NCBI GenBank assembly: GCA_040772545.1
Contig: JAXGXY010000005.1
Span: 1 to 64,000 of the forward strand
Direction: 5' to 3'
Source: UBA1431 sp002329665
GTDB taxonomy: Bacteria > Bacillota > Clostridia > Christensenellales > UBA1431
DNA length: 64,000 nucleotides
The notes beneath the pieces were generated by a model. The model saw nothing but the letters and a program-made list of their open reading frames with translations, searched no databases and had not been told where the DNA came from. A program made the position numbers and the translations under genes. Below, piece after piece: positions 42,824 to 50,891 of the stretch (position 1 is its first letter; every line of letters starts with the position of its first letter).

Positions 42824-45800
42824 ATGCGGTTTATCGAGCGGGACGGAAAAAACAAGGCGAATAAATGGGCGGCCGTGATACTGCTGGCGCTGCTGGTGCT
42901 TGCCGTGTGCGTCCTTACGGGGACACGGACGGCGCACGCGTCGTTCACCGGGATCATCAGGGTCCGCATATCGCCTTCCAATCACTCGTCCGACATCCGG
43001 GTCATACCCCACGGGAAGTATTTCATCGCCCAGGCCAAAAGCGTACAACTCCTCGACGTCGAGTACAAGGTCCACCGTTCGGGCAGCAACGTGCAGCTCA
43101 AGCACGGCGGCACGGTGCTCTATTCCGGGCCGAAGCTTACTATCACGCGCGCCGCCGGGAACACGGAGGAAAACTTCATCGTGTTTCCCTACAGCCCGAC
43201 GCATAAGACGCGCACGAACTACTACGGGAACATCGAGTTTTCGGTGAATTCGGGCCTGTGCGCGGTGAACCACGTCTACGTCGAAGACTACGTGATGGGC
43301 GTGGCCCCCTACGAGATGAGCCCGAGCTGGCCGGCGCAGGCGCTCAGGGCGCAGGCCGTCTGCGCGCGCAACTACGGCGTTCGGGCGGCGCTCGCGAGCC
43401 CCTCGGGGACCTGGCACCTCGGGGACACGGCAAGTTCGCAGGTCTACAAGGGCGTTCCGGGCGTGAGTTCGTCGGGGACCATCGACTACACCGCGTACAA
43501 CAAAGTCAAGAGCGCCGTCGAGGGCACGTCCCGCAAGGTGATGAAGTACGACGGCGCCGTGTTTTCCGCGTACTACTCCGCCTGGAACGGCGGGGAGACG
43601 CTGAACGTACGCGGCTGGACGGGGAACACGTCGTCAGCCTACGGTTATACCGTCGTCAAATCCGACGTGTACGACGACAAGCGCTGCAAGGACGCCTACT
43701 GGATCACGCGGACCATCAACACATCGCTTTATTCACCGACCGGCAACGACATCAACATGGCCGTGCAGAACATGCTCGTCAAAAAATACAGGGAGCAATA
43801 CGGCGTTACGGCTGCCGATGTATACGTCGTGAGCACGACGGGGATCAAAGGGCAGAAGCCGTCCGGCGTGTCCGAAGTTTCGCTCGTCTACGAAAATTTC
43901 TACTGCGATGTGAGGTTCAATACGGAGTCGGCCACCAAAAAGGTCACGTTCACGGACACTGACCTCAAGCAGGCCCTCGGCATCAGTTCCTCATACATTG
44001 CGTTCAGGATCGAGAATAATTCGGACGGCACGACGACGCTGTACAACGTGCGCTACGGCCACGGGGTGGGGATGAGCCAGCGCGGCGCGCAGCAGATGGC
44101 CAACGAGGGCATGGGCCACACGGACATCCTGCGCTTCTACTACAAGGACATCACGTTCAGCACGCTTTCCGTTTCCCCGCCTTCGCTGCCCTCTCTCCCC
44201 TCCGGCGCCGCCCCGGCCGCGAAATCGGCCTCCTACAACAGCGTGCGGCTTACGTGGAAGGCTGTGCCGGGTGCAGACGGGTACAGGATATATAGAAAAA
44301 CATCTTCCACTTCGTACAAAATCGTGAAGGACGCTCTTACGTCGACGAGCTACAAAAACGGCGGCCTGAGTACCGGGACGACTTATTATTACAAGGTCCG
44401 GCCCTACACGCTTAGGGGCTCCACCCGCGTCTACGGCAGCGCGACGAAAGCGGCGAGCGTCAGGCCGGTGCCCGCCGCGCCGACGGATTTCAAGGCCGTC
44501 TCGGCCTCCTACAACAGCGTGCGCCTGACATGGAAAGCCGTGACCGGCGCGGACGGGTACAGGATATATAGGAAAACGTCGTCCACTTCGTACAAAATCG
44601 TGAAGGACGCTCTTACGTCGACCAGTTACAAAAACGGCGGCCTGAGTACCGGGACCACCTATTACTACAAGGTCCGGCCCTACACGCTTAGGGGCTCCAC
44701 CCGCGTCTACGGCAAACTCACGAAAGCGGTAAGCGTCAGGCCGGTGCCCGCCGCGCCGACGGATTTCAAGGCCGTCTCGGCTTCCTACAACAGCGTGAGG
44801 CTGACATGGAAAACCGTGACCGGCGCGGACGGGTACAGGATATATAGGAAAACGTCTTCCACTTCGTACAAAATCGTGAAGGACTCCCTTGCGTCGACGA
44901 GCTACAAAAACGGCGGCCTGAGTACCGGGACCACCTATTACTACAAGGTCCGGCCCTACACGCTTAGGGGCTCCACCCGCGTCTACGGCAAACTCACGAA
45001 AGCGGTAAGCGTCAGGCCGGTGCCCGCCGCGCCGACGGATTTCAAGGCCGTCTCGGCCTCCTACAACAGCGTGCGCCTAACATGGAAAGCCGTGACCGGC
45101 GCGGACGGGTACAGGGTCTACCGGAAGACGTCGTCCACTTCGTACAAAGTCGTGAAGGACGCTCTTACGTCGACCAGTTACAAAAACGGCGGCCTGAGTA
45201 CCGGGACGACCTATTACTACAAGGTCCGGCCCTACACGCTTAGGGGCTCCACCCGCGTCTACGGCAAACTCACGAAAGCGGTGAGCGTCAGGCCGGTGCC
45301 CGCCGCGCCGACGGATTTCAAGGCCGTCTCGGCCTCCTACAACAGCGTGCGCCTGACGTACAAAGCCGTGACCGGCGCGGACGGGTACAGGGTCTACCGG
45401 AAAACATCTTCCACTTCGTACAAGGTCGTGAAGGACTCCCTTGCGTCGACAAGCTATAAAAACGGCGGCCTGAGTACCGGGACCACCTATTACTACAAGG
45501 TCCGGCCCTACACGCTTAGGGGCTCCACCCGCGTCTACGGCAAACTCACGAAAGCGGCGAGCGTCAGGCCGGTGCCCGCCGCGCCGACGGATTTCAAGGC
45601 CGTCTCGGCCTCCTACAACAGCGTGCGCCTGACGTACAAAGCCGTGACCGGCGCGGACGGGTACAGGGTCTACCGGAAAACATCTTCCACTTCGTACAAA
45701 ATCGTGAAGGACTCCCTTGCGTCGACAGGCTACAAAAACGGCGGCCTGAGTACCGGGACCACCTATTACTACAAGGTCCGGCCCTACACGCTTAGGGGCT

Positions 45801-46120
45801 CCACCTGCGTCTACGGCAAACTCACGAAAGCGGCGAGCGTCAGGCCGGTACCGGCCGCCCCGGCTTCGGTCGCGGCGGTGCGCACCGGTTCGACTCGCGT
45901 AAAAATAAGCTGGACGGCGGTCGCCGGGGCCGGCGGATACGACGTATACCGCAAACCCTCGGGCGGGTCGTATTCGCGCATATGCTCGACGGCCGATCTG
46001 GTATTCACCGATGAAGCCGTGGAAGCGGGCGCGTCCTATTACTACCGGGTGCGGTCGTACCGCATGGCAGATACGGCGAAGGTGGCCGGGCCGTTGTCGG
46101 CCCCCGTTTTTGTGCCCTGA
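42824..46120 (+). CDS. Secreted SpoIID-domain protein with seven Fn3 units
   Basis: The predicted protein has 1098 residues. An N-terminal hydrophobic segment (WAAVILLALLVLAVCVLTG, then AHA-S) is a signal peptide. The SpoIID/LytB domain covers about residues 60-440: VNHVYVEDYVMGVAPYEMSP, WPAQALRAQAVCARNYG, FSAYYSAWNGGETLNV and YGHGVGMSQRGAQQMANEG. SpoIID is a lytic transglycosylase that acts on denuded glycan in sporulation; LytB homologues enhance amidases. Seven fibronectin type III units follow, six almost identical (92 residues each), with GADGYRIYRKTSSTSYK and TTYYYKVRPYTLRGS. They probably bind wall or surface polymers. GGGGGAG stands before the tandem ATGs at 42821 and 42824. Confidence 0.88.
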   Translation: MRFIERDGKNKANKWAAVILLALLVLAVCVLTGTRTAHASFTGIIRVRISPSNHSSDIRVIPHGKYFIAQAKSVQLLDVEYKVHRSGSNVQLKHGGTVLYSGPKLTITRAAGNTEENFIVFPYSPTHKTRTNYYGNIEFSVNSGLCAVNHVYVEDYVMGVAPYEMSPSWPAQALRAQAVCARNYGVRAALASPSGTWHLGDTASSQVYKGVPGVSSSGTIDYTAYNKVKSAVEGTSRKVMKYDGAVFSAYYSAWNGGETLNVRGWTGNTSSAYGYTVVKSDVYDDKRCKDAYWITRTINTSLYSPTGNDINMAVQNMLVKKYREQYGVTAADVYVVSTTGIKGQKPSGVSEVSLVYENFYCDVRFNTESATKKVTFTDTDLKQALGISSSYIAFRIENNSDGTTTLYNVRYGHGVGMSQRGAQQMANEGMGHTDILRFYYKDITFSTLSVSPPSLPSLPSGAAPAAKSASYNSVRLTWKAVPGADGYRIYRKTSSTSYKIVKDALTSTSYKNGGLSTGTTYYYKVRPYTLRGSTRVYGSATKAASVRPVPAAPTDFKAVSASYNSVRLTWKAVTGADGYRIYRKTSSTSYKIVKDALTSTSYKNGGLSTGTTYYYKVRPYTLRGSTRVYGKLTKAVSVRPVPAAPTDFKAVSASYNSVRLTWKTVTGADGYRIYRKTSSTSYKIVKDSLASTSYKNGGLSTGTTYYYKVRPYTLRGSTRVYGKLTKAVSVRPVPAAPTDFKAVSASYNSVRLTWKAVTGADGYRVYRKTSSTSYKVVKDALTSTSYKNGGLSTGTTYYYKVRPYTLRGSTRVYGKLTKAVSVRPVPAAPTDFKAVSASYNSVRLTYKAVTGADGYRVYRKTSSTSYKVVKDSLASTSYKNGGLSTGTTYYYKVRPYTLRGSTRVYGKLTKAASVRPVPAAPTDFKAVSASYNSVRLTYKAVTGADGYRVYRKTSSTSYKIVKDSLASTGYKNGGLSTGTTYYYKVRPYTLRGSTCVYGKLTKAASVRPVPAAPASVAAVRTGSTRVKISWTAVAGAGGYDVYRKPSGGSYSRICSTADLVFTDEAVEAGASYYYRVRSYRMADTAKVAGPLSAPVFVP
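44228..45860 (+). repeat. 276-bp tandem repeats encoding Fn3 units
   Basis: Six direct repeats with a 276-nt period (for example GCCTCCTACAACAGCG at 44228 and 44504) differ by a few percent, including some synonymous changes. The seventh, C-terminal unit is diverged. The pattern indicates recent expansion or gene conversion and may vary in copy number between strains. Confidence 0.92.
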
Positions 46121-46181
46121 ACGTTCCCCTGAACGACAGCGGATCGCACCGGCCGTTTGCCGATGCTTTTGACGTCACGCG

Positions 46182-46219
46182 CGCCGGGCCCCGGGTGCTC
46201 CGGGAAGCCCGGCGTTTTT
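46182..46219 (+). terminator. Terminator of the SpoIID-Fn3 gene
   Basis: CGCCGGGC (46182-46189) and GCCCGGCG (46207-46214), with an inner CCCGG/CCGGG pair, are followed by TTTTT. It lies about 60 nt past the stop codon. Confidence 0.8.
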
Positions 46220-46352
46220 GATGAAAAAGGGAAGGGCTGCCGTATGGGAAACCGGCAGGCCCCTTCATCCGGACGGCAAAAACGGACCGTTTGATAGGGA
46301 CGTTACGCGCCGCGCTGTGCTATAATTGCTTCATAACGCGCAGGAGGTCGGC

Positions 46353-47546
46353 ATGGAAAGAACGATAGGAGTGACTTACGCAAGAGGGTTTACGGCGGCG
46401 GGCGTCGCCTGCGGAATCAAGAAGGACGGGGCGATGGACCTCGCTGTCGTGGCCTGCGAACGCCCGGCCGCCGCCGCGGGCGTGTTCACGCGCAACAGGG
46501 TGAAGGGGCATTCGCTCCTGCTCGCGCGAAAAAACGTGCGCAACGGCCGGGCCCAGGCCGTCGTGGTCAACTCAGGCAACGCCAACGCGTGCCTGGGGAA
46601 CCGCGGCGACGAGGACGCCAGGGCGCTGGCGCGGCTCGCCGCCGCGAAGCTGGGCTGCGGCGAGCGCGACGTGCTGACCGCCTCCACCGGCGTGATCGGC
46701 GTGCCGCTGCCGATGGAGCGCATCGCGGCGGGGCTTACAAAAACCGTGCCGACCATTGGCGGGGGCGCGGACGCGGCGCGCGCCATCATGACCACCGACA
46801 CCGTCCCCAAAGAAGCGGGGGCGTGCGTGTCCATCGACGGCCGCGAGGTGCGCGTCGGCGGCATGGCCAAGGGTTCGGGGATGATCCACCCGGACATGGC
46901 GACGATGATCTGCGTGCTCACCACCGACGCGGCGATCGGGCCAAAGGCGCTCAGGCGCGCGCTCAGGGCCGCGGCCGACGCCTCGTTCAACCGGGTCTCG
47001 GTAGACGGGGACACGAGCGTGTGCGACAAGGCCGTCGTCCTCGCGTCCGGGCTCGCGGGCAACGCGCCGATAGAGGAAGGCACGGACGCCTACGCGCTGT
47101 TCGCGTGCGCGCTCGAAGACGTGTGCGTGCGCCTCGCGCGGATGCTCGCCGCCGACGGCGAGGGCGCCACGAAATTGCTGACGGTGCGGGTGCGAAACGC
47201 GCGCACGCGGCGCGACGCGCGCCGGATCGCAAGCGCGATCGCGACTTCTTCGCTGTGCAAGACGGCCGCGTTCGGCAACGACGCCAACTGGGGACGCCTG
47301 CTGACGGCGGCGGGGTACTCGAAGGCGGTGTTTTCCCCGGAAAAGGCGGACGTCTTCATCGGGGACGTGCAGGTCTGCAAAAACGGAGGCGGGCTTGCTT
47401 TCGACGAGGAAGCGGCGCTTCGCGCGCTGAAGCGGGACGAGGTCGTCTACACCCTCGACCTGCACGGCGGCGAAGCCGAAGCGACCATGTGGACCTGCGA
47501 CCTTTCGACGGACTACGTGCGCATCAACGCCGAATACCGGACGTAA
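46353..47546 (+). CDS. argJ: Bifunctional glutamate N-acetyltransferase/ornithine acetyltransferase
   Basis: The 397-residue enzyme of arginine synthesis recycles the acetyl group from acetylornithine to glutamate. The autocleavage site lies in GMIHPDMATMICVLTTDA (Ala-Thr about residue 190), which yields two subunits. VVVNSGNANACLGNRG, TASTGVIGVPLPM, FNRVSVDGDTSVCDKAV and AFGNDANWGRLL are highly conserved. GCAGGAGGTCGGC precedes the ATG. A TATAAT box at 46321-46326 is a probable -10. No other arg gene is in the window, which is unusual because argJ normally sits with argC, argB or argD. Confidence 0.95.
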   Translation: MERTIGVTYARGFTAAGVACGIKKDGAMDLAVVACERPAAAAGVFTRNRVKGHSLLLARKNVRNGRAQAVVVNSGNANACLGNRGDEDARALARLAAAKLGCGERDVLTASTGVIGVPLPMERIAAGLTKTVPTIGGGADAARAIMTTDTVPKEAGACVSIDGREVRVGGMAKGSGMIHPDMATMICVLTTDAAIGPKALRRALRAAADASFNRVSVDGDTSVCDKAVVLASGLAGNAPIEEGTDAYALFACALEDVCVRLARMLAADGEGATKLLTVRVRNARTRRDARRIASAIATSSLCKTAAFGNDANWGRLLTAAGYSKAVFSPEKADVFIGDVQVCKNGGGLAFDEEAALRALKRDEVVYTLDLHGGEAEATMWTCDLSTDYVRINAEYRT

Positions 47547-47585
47547 AGGCAGCCAACGGCCGTTTTACCGGATTTTTGTCAGGCG

Positions 47586-48257
47586 CTAGTTCGGCCGCGT
47601 GAACTCCGGCGGTTTGGCGTTGTCGGCCGCGAAATACTGCCCGCCCGGGGACGAGAGGTCGAAGTACAGCCGCGAGTCGTTGGTCACGGCCCAGTCCTTG
47701 AGCGAGCCGGTGTCCTTTATCCTGTTGAACGCCTCGCGGAAAAACGTGTTGTGCGCTTCCTCCCGGTTGAGCAGAAAGTCGATCGTCTCCCTAACGCCCT
47801 TGTCGTTGATCTGCCTGTAGAGGTACTGGTAGACGACCTTCGCGCGTTCCTCCGCGGCGATGTCGGAGAGGATGTCCGCTGCGAGGTCGCCCGTTTCCTC
47901 GATATACGCGGCCGTCCAGGGAAACCCCGACGCGTTGGTGAGGGCGGGCGTCAGCCCCGTCTGCACATGCGCCTCGATGTTCCCGGACGTCGCCTGCGCC
48001 GCTTCGAGCGTGTGCCCGTTTAGAAGGTTGACCGTCTGGGCCACCATCTCCATGTGGCCGAGTTCCTCGGACCCGACGTCCAAAAACAGGTCCTTGATCT
48101 GCGGGTCGTTGACGCGGAAGCTCTGGGACAGGTACTGCATGGCGGCCTTCAGTTCGCCGTGCGGCCCGCCGAGCTGTTCCTGCATCATCGCGGCGTAGTT
48201 GGGGTTGGGCGCATCCACCTTCACTTCGCGCAGCATCTGTTTCTCGTGCTTGAACAT
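47586..48257 (-). CDS. Manganese catalase family protein
   Basis: The 223-residue protein has a ferritin-like bundle that splits hydrogen peroxide at a dimanganese site. Ligands are visible in GGPHGELKAAMQYLSQ, DVGSEELGHMEMVAQ, DIAAEERAKVVYQYL and LLNREEAHNTFFREAF (Glu, Glu-x-x-His, Glu, Glu-x-x-His). The C-terminal tail SSPGGQYFAADNAKPPEF is shared by YdbD-type catalases. CotJC, a spore-coat member, is shorter. AGAAGGAGTCTTTGTC precedes the ATG. It is a single gene and complements the ferritin-like protein in oxygen defence. Confidence 0.93.
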   Translation of the reverse strand: MFKHEKQMLREVKVDAPNPNYAAMMQEQLGGPHGELKAAMQYLSQSFRVNDPQIKDLFLDVGSEELGHMEMVAQTVNLLNGHTLEAAQATSGNIEAHVQTGLTPALTNASGFPWTAAYIEETGDLAADILSDIAAEERAKVVYQYLYRQINDKGVRETIDFLLNREEAHNTFFREAFNRIKDTGSLKDWAVTNDSRLYFDLSSPGGQYFAADNAKPPEFTRPN

Positions 48258-48398
48258 GACAAAGACTCCTTCTGGTTTTCCTGTAGTCTTCGCCAGGCGC
48301 CGCTTTCTTATGTAAGCAGGAACCGGGGGCGCCCTGGACGACGCGGGCGCGAATCCTTATAATGAAGATGGCCCATCGCTTAAAAAGGAGGAGCGCCC

Positions 48399-49589
48399 GT
48401 GCTCAACGAACTGGAAAAACTGCATCTTAAACTGCGCTCACTGGCCATCTTCCGAAACCTGCTCGGCGACCCGGTGCTCGCGGCGCTCGATCGCGTCCTC
48501 TCCTGCGCGGACAGGCCGGCAACGGAGCAGGCCGACGCCTACTCCGCCTTCGTTTCGCGCCTGTACGCCGCCGGCGGCGACCTCGGCGCGCACGTGCTGG
48601 AACTGGTCCTTTCGGACGAAAACCCCTACGTGCGCCGACGCGCGCAGAAACAGCCCCACTGCCGCTTTTTGGAGGAGTGCCTGAAAAACGAGCTTAACAT
48701 CCTCGAGGAAGTCTCGCGCCTGCGCCCCGAAACCGTTCAAAAGCATATCGCGTACTCGGGCTTCCTCCCCGCATGGACCGTGAGCCAGACGGATTTTAAT
48801 AAGGCCTACGCGGACAGGATGGACAGCCTCTCGATAAGGGGGTACGGCGTCTTTTCCGTATACCACGTGTTCACCCTCGAGGGCGGCGCGCCCACGCCCG
48901 TCAAGCGTCCCGACCCGGTGCGGCTCACCGACCTCAAGGGCTACGAGGACGAGCGCGAGGCCGTGGTCGCAAACACGCGCGCGCTGCTCAAAGGAAGACC
49001 GGCGGCCAACGTCCTCCTGTACGGGGACGCGGGGACCGGGAAGTCCTCGACGGTCAAGGCGGTCGTCAACGCGTTCCGGGGGGAGGGCCTGCGCCTGATC
49101 GAGATCGCCATGACGCAGTTCCGGCAGATACCGGGGCTCATAGAGCGCCTGAGCGACAACCCGCTCAAGTTCATCCTGTTCATCGACGACCTTTCTTTTG
49201 CTAAGGAGACCGCCGATTTCGGCGCGCTCAAGGCCGTCCTCGAAGGCTCCGTCTCGGCAAGGGGCAGAAACCTCGCGATCTACGCCACCAGCAACCGCCG
49301 CCGGCTGGTGAAGGAGTCTTTTTCGGACAGGACCGAAGACGTCCACCGCAGCGAGACGCTCCAGGAGCTTTCCTCCCTCTCCGAGCGTTTCGGGCTTTCC
49401 GTCCGCTTCTTCAGGCCCGACAAAGCGCAGTACCTCGATATCGTGCGCGCGCTCGGGGCCCAGTACGGGCTCGGTGTGGGGGACGCAAAGCTCGAGGCGG
49501 AGGCGGAACGCTACGCGCTGCAGCGCGGCGGAAGGTCCCCCAGGGTGGCGCGCCAGTTCGTCGAATACCTGAAAAGCACCGGCGAATGA
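48399..49589 (+). CDS. DUF815-type AAA+ ATPase
   Basis: The 396-residue protein has the P-loop NVLLYGDAGTGKSSTVKAV (about 200-218), Walker B PLKFILFIDDLSF and sensor-like IYATSNRRRL, followed by a helical lid ending in RGGRSPRVARQFVEYL. The sequence fits DUF815, a family of AAA+ ATPases of unknown role in Clostridia and proteobacteria. The N-terminal 170 residues are helical. The start is GTG at 48399 after AAAAAGGAGGAGCGCCC. It stands alone. Related families load helicases or clamp proteins, so a DNA- or protein-remodelling role is possible. Confidence 0.85.
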   Translation: MLNELEKLHLKLRSLAIFRNLLGDPVLAALDRVLSCADRPATEQADAYSAFVSRLYAAGGDLGAHVLELVLSDENPYVRRRAQKQPHCRFLEECLKNELNILEEVSRLRPETVQKHIAYSGFLPAWTVSQTDFNKAYADRMDSLSIRGYGVFSVYHVFTLEGGAPTPVKRPDPVRLTDLKGYEDEREAVVANTRALLKGRPAANVLLYGDAGTGKSSTVKAVVNAFRGEGLRLIEIAMTQFRQIPGLIERLSDNPLKFILFIDDLSFAKETADFGALKAVLEGSVSARGRNLAIYATSNRRRLVKESFSDRTEDVHRSETLQELSSLSERFGLSVRFFRPDKAQYLDIVRALGAQYGLGVGDAKLEAEAERYALQRGGRSPRVARQFVEYLKSTGE

Positions 49590-49650
49590 TCCCCGTCTTT
49601 CGAGCCGCTACGAAACAGGCAAAAATCCCCCGCTTTTAATCCGATCTGAC

Positions 49651-49797
49651 GACTCGTCGGAGCATACTTTGCACCGCTCATCTTCGCGCGGAGCGCAAAG
49701 GCTCGCTCGCTGCGCTCCACCCCACGCGGCAAGCCGCGCGGGGGCCCCGGGCTGCTCCTCCTCTTCCCCCCAAAGCTCCGCTTCGCGGGGGCCCCCG
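49651..49797. repeat. Diverged copy of the dispersed stem-loop repeat
   Basis: GACTCGTCGGAGCATACTT and the words GGGCTGCTCCTCCTCTTCC and CCCCAAAGCTCCGCTTCG match the family at 14181-14460 and 61405-62345. Both hairpin positions are kept, but the stems are changed. No gene is present between 49590 and 49908. Confidence 0.7.
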
Positions 49798-49833
49798 GAG
49801 GCAGAAAAAAGATCGTTTTAACCGCACAGGAAA

Positions 49834-49899
49834 CCGTCTACAAGCCCCGAAGGGGTTTGTAGACGGCGAGTAGCCCCGCCTGAAAAAACAGGCGGGGCT
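49834..49899. terminator. Two adjacent hairpins
   Basis: CCGTCTACAA and TTGTAGACGG enclose an inner CCCC/GGGG (49834-49866). AGCCCCGCCTG and CAGGCGGGGCT with an A6 loop follow (49872-49899) and continue into CTTTCGG. They stand between the DUF815 gene (+) and the isomerase-like gene (-), so they may end both transcripts. Confidence 0.65.
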
Positions 49900-49908
49900 T
49901 TCGGTTCG

Positions 49909-50876
49909 CTACCCGAGCGCGGCGTTCTGTTTCAGGACGGCGCTTCGAAGCTCCCCGTACGTGCCGGACGCCAGTTCGAACACGAGGTATTCGGGCGAGA
50001 CGGCGCCGATGATTTTTTGTATGCCGGGATGTACGAACGGTTTGTGCGGGTCCATCCCGCCCACGTGCCGCATGGCCGCCGTCAGCCGGGTCTCAAAGCC
50101 GGCATCGGGGTTGTACCGGGCGTTTCTTAGCGATTCTCTTACGTGTTCCTCCGTCGCCGCGCTGTTCAAATGTATCGCCCTGATGTCGCGCGCAAGGCCC
50201 CCGAGGCCGTCCAGCACGTCCAGGATGTACGCTACGGCTTCCTCTTCGGTCCGTATCCGCGCTTTTGTGTTCATCAGGTGGCCGATGTCCAGCACGAAAC
50301 CCTTATGCGGATAGTGCACGCCGTCGAGCAGCCTTTGTGCTTCTCCCCTGTTTAAGAGCGTGAGACCGGGGAACCAGTGGTTTTCAAACAGCACCGTGTA
50401 CCCGATCCTGAGGCCTTTGAGTATTTCGTTTATCATCTCTATAAATGCGTCTATGACCTCGCCGTCGCTGCAACAATAGTTTTTGCGTACGCGTCTTCTA
50501 TGACGCTGTGGCTGACATGGAAAACCACGTACTCAACGCCCATGTCCGAGGAATCCGCGAGATCGCGCCGGTAGTTCTCCACCAGTTCTAGCGGCGATCT
50601 CGCGTTATAGTACCTGAAACAGTTCTCCACGTTGTCGAACTGCCGGATAAGCGCTCTTTTGTCAGATTTCCAAAAATCCAGCCACATCGGGTAGAAGATC
50701 AGGTGCCGGCCTATGACCCTGTCCTTCGGGATCGGGTTCACGCGCGGAGCCTGCCATTTCATCAGTTCCAGGCCATGCAGCCCGTTTTCTTCGAGAAAAA
50801 GCTCGATCCTGTCCGTGTCGTTTCCGAACCTGCTCAGGCTCCACGCGTCGTCGGAAATGCTTAAAAGCTTCAGCAT
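49909..50876 (-). pseudogene. Sugar-phosphate isomerase/epimerase-type TIM-barrel gene with one frameshift
   Basis: The first part (50876 down to about 50480) encodes MLKLLSISDDAWSLSRFGND and ends MGVEYVVFHVSHSVIEDAYA. The second part continues in another frame with DGEVIDAFIEMINEILKGL, VLFENHWFPGLTLL, HKGFVLDIGHLMN and IRAIHLNS, the metal-binding Glu/His/Asp set of xylose-isomerase-like barrels (AP endonuclease 2 superfamily). The break is in a run of five A on the coding strand (50484-50480); a sixth A would restore the frame. The whole would be about 320 residues. It lies 15 nt after the CARDB gene. It may be a real inactivation, a sequencing error or a slippage site. Confidence 0.8.
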
Positions 50877-50891
50877 AAAGTCGCTCCAATG

